In this document: positions 35,090 through 44,016 of the stretch, in pieces
Layout: every line of letters begins with the position of its first letter
Numbering within the stretch: position 1 is the first letter of the stretch
Source of the DNA: Acanthamoeba castellanii str. Neff
Taxonomy: Eukaryota; Discosea; Longamoebia; Acanthamoebidae
Direction of reading: 5' to 3'
DNA: 64,000 nucleotides
Assembly (NCBI RefSeq): GCF_000313135.1
Contig: NW_004457442.1
Span: 536,778 to 600,777 of the forward strand
Program-made: the position numbers and the translations under genes
Notes under the pieces: model-generated
Told to the model about the DNA's origin: nothing
Databases searched by the model: none
Seen by the model: the letters and a program-made list of their open reading frames with translations, nothing else

Positions 35090-35704
35090 CTTCTGCCGTC
35101 CCGCCTTCCTCCTCTGCCTCGTCCGTGACGCCTCGCTAGCCTCCGCGAACCGGCGTCCTCTTTCGAAATGGGAAATGAGCCCCGGCGCGCTCACGTCATT
35201 CACCGGTACCCACTGGTTATGGCGTTCGGTATGGCCCTTGTACCGTACAAGATACTCGAGACCGCGCGCCGTAGTTCAATCGTTCAAGATTTCATCGACC
35301 TCAACATGCTCGACGCCGCCGCCGCCGCCTCCACTCGACATGCCCAACGCCGCCAACTCCATCGTAGTTCCAAGAGCACCACTAGTTCCACCGTCGTCCA
35401 CTGTGGGGCCGATCCATTTCTTAAGCCGCGAGACGTGCGCGAACTGATGGTCACGCGGGTTGTGCGTGTTGACCAGACCGTAGTTCAATCCACCTCGAAT
35501 CTCAACCACTCGATAGGGCCCTCGCCACGGCCGCGTGAACTTCTTGCTGCGCTCCTTGCGCACCGACGGCACATGAAGCCAGACTTTCTCGCCCAGACCG
35601 AACGGCTTATCGGTCTTGTCGCGATTGTAACTGCGACAGTTGCGTTCTTGGGCCTCAAGTTGATGCTCCCTGGCTGCTCGGAACGCCCACATGAGCCGTT
35701 CCAC
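35090..35704 (-). pseudogene. Integrase C-terminus and chromodomain
   Basis: The region from LGEKVWLHVPSVRKERSKKF to RGPYRVVEIRGG is the integrase C-terminal (GPY/F-type) module. It is followed by EVDEILND, an in-frame TGA, and LEYLVRYKGHTERHNQWVP, a chromodomain pattern. The TGA is one C-to-T change from an Arg CGA codon. Chromodomains direct integration of chromoviruses to heterochromatin marks. Confidence 0.75.
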
Positions 35705-35713
35705 AAGACCACT

Positions 35714-36532
35714 TCAGTAGTCACCCGCGTCCTCCTCCGATCGTGCTCGAGGCAGGCCGAGCGAGACGTCGATGGGGAGGTAGTGATCTCGACCGTACAT
35801 CAAGTAGAATGGCGTCTCAAGGGTCGCCTCGTTAATGGAACACTGATACGCCGCCAGCACGTAGGGGATGTAGGTGTCCCAGTTGTGTTGATGCTCCATC
35901 ACGTACATACTGAGCATATTCTGTAACGTGGAGTTGAATCGCTCGGTCAAGCCGTCCGTCTGCAGGTGGTACACTGACGTCTTGAGGCGGTGTACACGAA
36001 GGTCGGCGTTCACGCTAGCCAACACCTCGTTTAGGAACTTGCGCCCCTGGTTGGACAGCAAGCATTCTGGCGCCCCATGGTTGCAGACAAGCTGCTTGAC
36101 AAAAGCCCTCGCCATGGTCTCCACCCACTTATCCAGCAGCGCCATGATGACTGGCCACTTCATAAGATTCTCTATCATGACAAGGATCCATTTGTTGCCC
36201 AAGTCCAACTCCTGGAAGGGACCCATAAGGTCCATTCCAACACATTTGAAGGGTCAGGTCACCGCTGGAATTGACTGCAGTGGACCATTTTTCCCCTGCT
36301 GTGGGGCCTTCTGTCATTGGCAAGCCTTGCAGGACGCCACCCACTTAGCAACCTCGCTTGACATGTGAGGCCACCAGTACTTGTGCTTGATGGTCACAAT
36401 GGTCCTGTTCCGCCTGAGATGCCTGCCTAGTAGGTCATCATGATGCATGTGCATCACCATCTCCATGCACGAAGTTGGGATGGCTAGCCTTGCCAGGGTG
36501 CACGTGCTGGCCAACCCACATTGCAGCCACAC
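35714..36532 (-). pseudogene. Integrase zinc-binding and catalytic core
   Basis: The H2C2 zinc finger (MHMHHDD to CKACQ) lies at about 36314-36532 and the DDE core at 35714-36235. The core keeps MDLMGPF and LTERFNSTLQNMLSMYV, but the first and second catalytic Asp positions read ENL and LSNQG, so DDE is broken. A frame break separates finger and core at about 36240-36310, close to the change from CpG-retained to CpG-depleted sequence. Confidence 0.8.
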
Positions 36533-36673
36533 ATGATGGTATAGCAGGCCGTCAAACAGTTCACATTGTTCAGCCTCTAGGCGAACGCATCAAGCAAAGC
36601 CATTGTCCTCTGGGAGAACCTCCCCTGACAGAAATGCAAGGATTGCCCCCAGAAACAGGTCGTTTCACTGTTC

Positions 36674-37615
36674 TCACTCCAGGTCAACCATGAGATTCAA
36701 CATCTCCGCCTCATGCACTGCAGCCTGTCCAGCCGGTTCGCACTCTTCATGAGCTGCGGCCCATCTGCGCTCCTTGCCCTCAGGAGTGGCCTGTCCACCC
36801 TCCTCATGAGCCACAGCCTGTCCATGCTCTCCTTCATCAGTCTTGTCAGGCTGACCCTGCCCTCTACTCTGCTCTCCACTCATTGACGCTGACTCAAGTG
36901 GTTCTTGAAACCAGTCCTCACTGGCTGGCCAAGAGTGCTCCCACTCTTCATCCAGGGGCCACTCAGGTGGCAGCACTGTGGGGGTCTCCTCCACCAGCTC
37001 TGGTGCTGGAGACACTCAATGAGTGGCTGCATGAGCCACATCGCTTAATAGATCCATCACCACCCGCTGCATGAACTCACGCCCCTTGATTGCCACTGCC
37101 TGCTTCACCCTTGTCTCACCAACCACAGCCACAATGTCTGTGTCACTCACAATGGGTGGTCTCATCATTGCATCCACATTGACATGCTTGACGCCTGCAC
37201 AGTAGACAATTTCAAACTTGTAGGGTTGTAGCTTCATCACCCACCATGCCAACCACCCACATTGCTCCTTCACATCCATCAACCACTTGAGCACAGCATG
37301 GTCCATGACAATGTGGAACTTGCTGCTGTGCAGATAGTGATGGAAGTACTCAATCCAGAACACAATGCTTAAGCACTCCCACTCAGTCACACTGTAGTTG
37401 TGTTCAGACTTGGATAACTGCCAACTGGTGTACACCACCACCTGTTCATCACCCTCCTCTGTCCATTGAGACAGGACCGCCCTGATGGCCAGCTTCAACA
37501 TGTCAGTGTGCAGGTAGAAGGGCCTCTTGAAATCCAGGAATGTGAGAACAGGTGCCATTGTCAGCGCCTCCTTCAGCTGTATGAACGCCACTTCACACTC
37601 CGGCGTCCACACCAC
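36674..37615 (-). pseudogene. RNase H region and acidic linker
   Basis: 37016-37615 encodes the Ty3-type RNase H (RPFYLHTDMLKLAIRAVLSQ, KFHIVMDHAVLKWLMDVKEQ). Several positions where Arg is usual are Trp, His or Cys (TSWQLSK, TEWECLS, GWLAWWVMKL), the expected outcome of CpG-to-TpG/CpA change in CGN codons. 36674-37015 is an acidic, Pro-rich linker before the integrase. Confidence 0.8.
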
Positions 37616-37649
37616 GCCGTGGAATGGCTTGGCTCATAGCAGTCAATAC

Positions 37650-38443
37650 AGTGGCTCTGCAACCTCCACAAACACTGGAACAAACTGCCAGTAGTAGTTG
37701 CACAGCCCAAGGAAGGCTCACACCTCAGTGGTGTTGACAGGCTGTGCCATCTCATGCACAATGTGCACCTTCTCAGGGTCCATGGCAATGCCATCCTTCT
37801 GCACAAGGTGTCCAAGGAACAGCAACTTGGTCTGACAGAAGTTGCACTTGGATGGCTTCACAAACATGTTGGCAGTGCACAGCCAGTTGAACACCTCCTG
37901 GAGGTGTTGGAGGTGGTCCTCAAACGAGACAGAGAAGACAATGATATCATTGATGTATACCAGAGTGCTGACCCAGTTGAGGCCTGACAGGATGATGTCC
38001 ATATCCCTCTGGAAACTTGCCAGCACATTGGTCAACCCAAACAGCATCACCATGAACTCAAAGGTGCCATGCCAGGTCACAAACACAGTCTTCTTGATGT
38101 CATCTTCATGTACCAGGATCTGCCAGTAGCCCAAGATGAGGTTGAGGGACAATCTCCACACAGAGCCCACCAGCATGTTGAGGATGTCATCCACATGTGG
38201 GAGTGGGTAACTGTCCCACTTCATGACCTGATTCAGGCCATGGTAGTTGATGCAGAACTGAGTCAACCTGTCCTTCTTGGTGACCAAGACCACCAGCAAC
38301 ACCCATGGGCTGTGAGATGGGTGCATGACGCCAGCGCCCAGCGTCTTCCTGATCTTGGTCTTCTGCATGACCAACTCTTTGGGAGACACACACCATGGGG
38401 CCACCTTGATGGGCTGATGGCCCTCCACCTCAATCCAATGCAC
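37650..38443 (-). pseudogene. Reverse transcriptase
   Basis: The fingers and palm are readable (PSHSPWVLLVVLVTKKD, FCINYHGLNQV, SYPLPHVDDILNML). The catalytic YxDD is YINDIIVFS: the first Asp is Asn, explained by one G-to-A change in a CGAC context. A stop or frame break near 37.72 kb separates it from RNase H. Confidence 0.85.
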
Positions 38444-38489
38444 CTCATGTCACACCTGGCCAGGGGCGTGCAGCGCAGGCGCAAAGACA

Positions 38490-39521
38490 TCACAATTCAG
38501 TGTAAGCAGGGTTCACAGACACTCCACCTCCATTTGCTGAAAGGCCAGTGTCTGCTCTGCTGACCATGCCATTGATGTCCACCGCAGTTGCTGTGGCCAT
38601 GGGCTCCCAGCTCAGTGTGTTGTGGTAGGGCGCCTTGGACATGCCCTCTGACATCCCACTGTTGACAGGGGTCTCCACCTTGACCTTGCTCCCTGGTGCC
38701 ACACCATCAAAGGGGGTCCCTGGCCCCTCCACTGCTCCAGGCTCCACTGCTGAGCAGACCCAGTTGTCCTCCACCCACTTGGCCTTGGCCAGTGGTGTGC
38801 TGGCTGACAGGTGTATTGGTCTCATGGAGAAATTGGCCACATTGGTCATGGTCCAGTGCTTGCCCTCCTTGTTGTGCCACCCATCAGCTAATGCTTGTGC
38901 CACCCTTGCTGTCTTGAGGCCGCTGCCCCACTTGGTTGGTTCCACCAACAGGTTGACACTGTTGTTGGTCCATGGGGTGGGGCCTTCTGCAACCTGAGTG
39001 TGTACCCTTGTCCCTGTTCTTGGGTTGAGTACCAGCTCCTCTGACAGGAACACCCTGTATTGGGCTGCTGTTGCTGCTGTGACCAGGAATGGGACTGCTT
39101 TGCCACCAGGCAGCACCAGCTCTTGCCTCTTGAACTGAATGGTGATGCTGAAATTGTGCAGAGCCCTGGTTCCCAGGAGGACTGACGCAGGGCAGGCTGG
39201 CATGATGTGGAACTTGACTGCCTGTGTCATGGAACCCAGTGAGATGGGCAGCTGTATGAATCCAAGTGTGGTGAGTTCGTTGCTGTTGACGCCCATGATC
39301 TTGGCGCCATGCTGTTGATGGACCACACACTTGATGCCCTGTGCTTGTAGCTGCTCCAGTGTTGTGGTGTGAATCAATGAGACCCCTGCGCCTGTGTCCA
39401 CCAATGGCCTCACACACACCTCCCTGATCCTCACCTCCACTGTCATGGGGACAAACTTTGACCTGGTTGTGGTAGTCAGCACTGTGTCAGTGGCAACTGA
39501 TGACGCCAGCCCATCCACCAA
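38490..39521 (-). pseudogene. Retropepsin-type protease region
   Basis: A long open segment contains PLVDTGAGVSLIHTT, the DTGAG active-site loop of retroviral-type aspartic protease, with ALHNFSITIQF further on. It retains an open frame of 343 codons in spite of CpG depletion. Confidence 0.75.
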
Positions 39522-40019
39522 TCACTTGGGTGCAGCTGCCTCACTTGATGCATGAGGGGTTGCCTGGCTGTGCTCCTTGACTGGCTGACAGTCACCTCCT
39601 TGCCATGGTGCCCTGTCTGTGCTTCCCTCTCTGCTTGGCCTTTCTGCACTGCTGTTACGCATCCTGTGCTCCAAGCGCCCTGGGGCTGTTGTTGCTGGCG
39701 TCCTCTTCCTCCTCTGTGTGGTGTTTGACCAGTGTTTTCCACCCTGGCCTGCTACTCTTGCTGCCTTCTCTAGTCCTGCCTTTCCACCTCCTCACTTACC
39801 ACCACCACCATCCACCACTCTCTCCATCTTCACCCCACCACTTCCCCACTCTGTGGCGCCCTCCTCCTCACCCACCATGGGGTCCCCATCCAGCTGGGGC
39901 AGTGACCCACTCACACCTGCCCCAGCCTTCAGTTTGAGGGCTGCACCCTCCCATCTGTACCCCCATGCACCACTCCCTGGCCACCACTGCCAGCATTGCT
40001 CCTTGGAACCAGACTGGGC

Positions 40020-41291
40020 ATGGTGCAGTCATGAGTGAAATGCCCAACCTGGCAGCAGCAGAAACACTGCAGCATGCTTCTGCCTGAACAACATCATTGC
40101 TTGTCATCTGACTCACACTCATGCATCCACATGACCAGGTCCTGGATGCTGTTGTGCAGGTCTGCAATGTCTGCCCTGATGTGCTGTCCTTGCAGCCCTT
40201 TGAGGCTGCCTGGTCTCTCCTCAGCAATGGCCACCACCAGTGTCACACAGCTGGGGTTGGTCTTCAGCTGCAATTCCACCTCCACTGCCTGCTCCAGTAG
40301 GTCCACCAGTGGCATGCTGCTTGGCAAGAGGTTGATGCCCTTGCAGATGTTGGCCTTCAGCCCTTTGCAGAACTGTGATGACAGAAGATCCAGATCTGCC
40401 AGTCCCATGCACTTCTGGAGGAGCAAGAGGCGGAAGTAGAACAGATGGATGTTCTCACTCTTGCTCTGTGTACATGTGAGGTACTCCTTGAAGAGCTCCA
40501 CCTGAGTGAATGGTGAGAAGGCGCACATGAGCTTGGATTTGAACTGGTTGAACTGGAACATCGCCTCCAGCTCTGCTGTGTGGAGCCATAGTGCTGTGGC
40601 ACCCTCCAGCGTGGCTGACGCTTGCGCCAGCAGGGTGGCGGAGTCCCATCCCACTTGTGTGCCCCGCAGCTTGACCTTCTTGATCCAGAGCTGGACGTCC
40701 TCACCCTCTCCTCCCGAGAAGGTCAGTACCGGCCGAATGGGTACCTTCGTGTGTTGTGAGGGGCTCCCCTTAGCGCCTGCTCTTGAGGCCAGCCCCGCCC
40801 ATCTTGGGCCCCACCAGTGTCAGGTACAAGTTCCACACCGCCAGATACGCTGTCGCCACCACGTTGGTGGTGGCCTTGGCCTTGATCTTGTTCTCAATTG
40901 GCGCTGCGCCAGCAGCGATCACACTTGATGATGGGGCCGCCCCAGTCATAGATTGAGCCAGGAAGGTCAGTTGAGGGATGCCCCCCTCAAGGACCGAGTC
41001 ATCACCTGGTGTGACAGACATTTCGAGCTCATCGTCCTCTTCGGTGTCATCCCCCTCCAAACCTTTCTCCTTGCCCTTAACGCCGGTCTTGCTGCTGGGC
41101 CCTGACTTGAGGATGGAGGAGAACCCTACTGACTTCGCCTTGAGGCCACTCACCTCCTTCCCCAAGAGTGAGATGGCCGCTGACATCTGCGCCATTGTTT
41201 CCTTCATCTCTGCCCAATCTCCAGCGCCAAACGTCCCCCCCCCTCGCCTGGGGTTGCACCCAGCCTGACCACAGAGTCTGTTGTTGCCATA
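40020..41291 (-). pseudogene. Gag with zinc knuckle
   Basis: An N-terminal part (41270-40770: EMKETMAQMSAAISLLGKEV, acidic DDTEEDDELEM) is followed by the retrotransposon gag core (WDSATLLAQASATLEGATAL, FNQFKSKLMCAFSP). A zinc knuckle at about 40030-40075 reads CFCCCQVGHFTHDC; a canonical one would be CxxCxxxGHxxxxC, and the extra Cys and His fit Arg codons altered at CpG. A stop separates the two parts. Confidence 0.75.
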
Positions 41292-41463
41292 TGTGATGGT
41301 TGTCAAATGTGAGACCGCTCAATTGAAGTTTGGAACTGTAATTGAGGTGAGCTGCTATCTGAGTGAGAGGAAAAGAAGTCTTTGTTCTGAATGAACTGTC
41401 ACATAATAAACCCTGTCACTTGGAAACTCTGGCTGGTTGACATGTCAGCCTAGCCCTGTCACA
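41292..41463 (-). repeat. 5' LTR (CpG depleted)
   Basis: 172 bp, TGTGATGG to CTGTCACA. About 16 of about 18 differences from the left LTR are C-to-T or G-to-A at former CpG sites; only one CpG remains (in GACCGCTC). Confidence 0.9.
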
Positions 41464-41573
41464 CTGTCATGTGGCTGGTTGATGGTTGTAACAATCTCTG
41501 TCGTGGTTGGGCTGTGGTGCATGGTCGAGGTGTCTCGAGTGTCCGGCTGCTGGGCCGTCTAAAATCACCCATC

Positions 41574-41650
41574 GCGGGTTCGAATCCCGCCGCCTCCAGC
41601 ACGGGGGCGTGGCCGAGTGGTTAAGGCGTTGAACTAGAAACTCAATTTAC
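41574..41650 (+). tRNA. Possible circularly permuted tRNA-Ser(AGA), or two tRNA fragments
   Basis: 41574-41590 is a perfect T-arm (5-bp stem GCGGG/CCCGC, loop TTCGAAT), followed at 41591-41597 by acceptor strand CGCCTCC and A98. After four more bases, 41603-41609 is GGGGGCG, which pairs with CGCCTCC over 7 bp with one G-U. TG, a D-arm (GCCGAGTGGTTAAGGC) and an anticodon arm with loop CTAGAAA (anticodon AGA) follow to 41645. So the 3' half precedes the 5' half. No T-arm follows the 5' half. A T9 run at 41739-41747 could end a Pol III transcript. The anticodon stem has one A-C mismatch. A degenerate tRNA cluster is the alternative. Confidence 0.45.
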
Positions 41651-41738
41651 TTCGAAACCTGACGTAGTCCAACAGTGTAAGCGGCAGACCCGCAAGGGTT
41701 GAGGCACCTGACGCGATCACCACCCCCTTCTCTCTTTC

Positions 41739-41747
41739 TTTTTTTTT
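41739..41747 (+). terminator. T9 run, candidate Pol III terminator
   Basis: The first long T run downstream of the tRNA-like halves, about 90 bp after the anticodon arm. Confidence 0.35.
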
Positions 41748-42108
41748 AAAAAAGTTCGATTAGCAACCGTGCAATCATAACTCATAAACAACTCTTATAA
41801 TTGATGACTCCCGGTTTGTTTGCTTTGGGGAGAAGAATAGTGCCACCATTGAATTAGGGTGAAGTGGGTGTAACTTTCGCACACGTTGTTTGTTTCTCGA
41901 TGGTGGCGGTGCACACGCGCCACGCCAGTATGTACAAGACTTAGGTCCTCCTCCCAAGCTCTGCAGGCCACGTCACTCCACGCGCACGGACAGCAAGTCT
42001 TCACACTGGCGCAAGGTCCGCACGTGGGGCACAATGATGGGGTGAGTGCCGTGCGTTGTGTGTGTGTGTCGCTCGACACATGTGTGGCGCGGAGGGAGCA
42101 GGGTGTAC

Positions 42109-42978
42109 CGGTGTCTTTGGAGTCCAACATCGAGAGGTCGGGGTCGTTGAGAGAGGGACAGGGCAGGAGCCAGCGCTTGATGTCCTGCCCCATCACCTGC
42201 CGACAGTTGTCGCGCCAGTTGCCCATGTCGTAGGTCCACGTGAATGTCTTCCACGTGTGTGTGTGTTGTGTGTGTGTGTGTGTGTGTGTTGTGTGTGTGT
42301 GTGTGTGTTGTGTGTGTGTGTGTGTGTTGTGTGTGTGTGTTTACATGCAACGGCGCGATCACAATCAAAAACCTGTTTCTTTGTCGACGAATCACAATCA
42401 TCAGAATAGAGGTACGTACCTTGCCCTCGCGTCGGGCCTTCTTCTTGAGCAGCTCCCGCTCAAAGTCCTCGATGGTGGTCACGTTCTCGGTCAGCAGGCC
42501 CAGCTGGTAGCCGAGCAGGCAGAGCAAGCTGAGCACGAGCGGCACCACCACGATCAGGTTGAGCGCGCACACGGCCATGTGGATGGCGGGCCAGCGCATG
42601 TCCGTCTCGCCTGGCAGCGGCGGCTCCATGCTCAACGGATCCGGCACCGCGTTCTGTGGTGTGTTGAGTTTTTGTGCATTCCACGAGTGGTGCTGGAATG
42701 TGGTGTGGTTAAGGTGGCTGTGCGAACCTTGGTTCTGGTGATGGTGGCGAAGAGCTGGACGATGTCGATGAGCCGGAGGGTGAAGAGCACGCACGCGTAG
42801 GTCATCCCGACGATGGCGTAGACGAGGAACAGAATGAACGTCTTATGGTTGGCCTGGCCCACGCAGTTGTCCACCCCTGGAAGCAGAGGTTCAGCGGCAC
42901 TCCGAAGAAGCTGAACAATGTGCGAGAGGAAAGCGTACACGGGCCTGTGTCGTGGGTGATATCCAGATGCACCATCGG

Positions 42979-43009
<31 letters not shown>

Positions 43010-43800
43010 CACACACACGAAGTCAGAGATGAACACGAACAGGGCGAAACATTGACGCTGAGTCCATACAGTGATGATCCTACGTTGAAGGAAGAAGGGA
43101 AGAAGTGTGAGCACACAGTTTGCAGCAACCACCGATCATTGAACCACTGTTGAACAGCGACGAAGAAGGAGCGAACCATCTTGAGGGTGCACAGGCCGCA
43201 ATCGGAGCAGTGGTGGGAGCGTGGGGGCTTGAACTCCTGGCACCTGCCGCAGTACCGCGGGGCGCCCTTCTCAAACACGCGCACACGCCCGCGGCCTCGT
43301 CGCCGCTTCACCCGCCGGTACTCCTCCTCTTCCTCGATCGCCTGCACAGGGCCGCCACGTCACCATTTTATTTATTGTATTTTATTTAGATAAAATAGCA
43401 TTTTCGTTATTTACTGGTAAGTACGAACCTTTTGGAGCGCTTCCGCTGTAGCGCCTGCCGGGATCTGCACAAATATATTTATAGTAATTAATCGATTATT
43501 TACAAGTTAATTATTTGTGATGAATTCAGAATGGCAGTCTACTAGCAATAAAAAATAGGAAGATTTGAATAATCGAAGCAGAAGAGAAGTGAGTACCCAG
43601 CCGTGGGGAACGCGGCCGGGACAGGTGGTGATGGTGGCGTGGTAGCAGTAGACCATCAAGCCCAGCAGAGTGTGGGTCGCCACGAGATTGAGTAGACCCA
43701 CCGGCGATGTCCACCAATGCCACGGGATCACGATGCTGCCCCACGCCGACATCAGGATCAGGCTCACCAATGTGCCCACCACCCAAACCAGACACCCCAT
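42109..43800 (-). CDS. DHHC palmitoyltransferase with microexons, at least 314 aa (3' end uncertain)
   Basis: Exons 43800-43597, 43464-43429, 43341-43177, 43079-43070 (10 nt), 42944-42939 (6 nt), 42876-42728, 42653-42420 and 42247-42109. Spliced together they give CGRCQEFKPPRSHHC, then SDCGLCTLKMDHHCPW, then VDNCVGQANHKTF, a textbook DHHC cysteine-rich domain; DHHC is the S-acyl transfer site. Two transmembrane helices lie before the domain (VVGTLVSLILMSAWG, LVATHTLLGLMVYCY) and two after (FILFLVYAIVGMTYACVLF, VVPLVLSLLCLLGYQLGLL). The Met at 43800 begins the first helix. The last exon after 42109 is unclear: the donor GTACAC at 42108 has no obvious in-frame acceptor, and reading through gives a Cys-rich tail to 41795. 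Confidence 0.85.
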
Positions 43801-44016
43801 GTCTGTCTCCTTCACTTTAGATCTCTGATTTCTGATGCTGCGCAGATCAAAATATAAAAGAAATGGCCCATTTTCTTTTTGGTGCAGGATTTGTGCACGA
43901 ATTGCAATGTGTCTTAATTAATTTGTCTGGTTGGGCGAAGGTGCAGCCGGCTGAGGCGACGAACGTTGCGGTGGTGGAGTGGGGAGCAAAACACGAACCT
44001 ACACAAGCCAAAGGAG
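43801..44016. promoter_or_regulatory. Divergent promoter region (216 bp)
   Basis: Lies between the DHHC enzyme (-) and the DENN protein (+). A plus-strand ORF across it has no family resemblance and is taken as chance. Confidence 0.4.

Larger units (their letters stand above)
34883..41463 (-). mobile_element. Ty3/gypsy LTR retrotransposon of the chromovirus type, full length, inactive
   Basis: Two 172-bp LTRs bracket about 6.2 kb of internal sequence with minus-strand order gag, protease, reverse transcriptase, RNase H, integrase, chromodomain, the Ty3/gypsy order. LTR ends form a 6-bp inverted repeat TGTGAC/GTCACA (right LTR start TGTGAT). A 4-bp target duplication is CCGT on the left and CTGT on the right, differing at one CpG. 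A polypurine tract adjoins the left (3') LTR. Many stops and lost catalytic residues make it non-functional. The right LTR and about 36.1-40.6 kb are strongly CpG-depleted; the left LTR, the chromodomain/integrase end and the gag start are not. Confidence 0.9.

Noticed and set aside
35168..35926. Plus-strand ORFs in the retroelement
   Set aside because: They are antisense shadows of the integrase and chromodomain; all recognisable domains are on the minus strand.
41274..41291. Primer-binding site of the retroelement just inside the right LTR
   Set aside because: TGGCAACAACAGACT lies near the right place on the minus strand, but it is offset from the LTR end and CpG decay has altered the region, so no tRNA match can be claimed.
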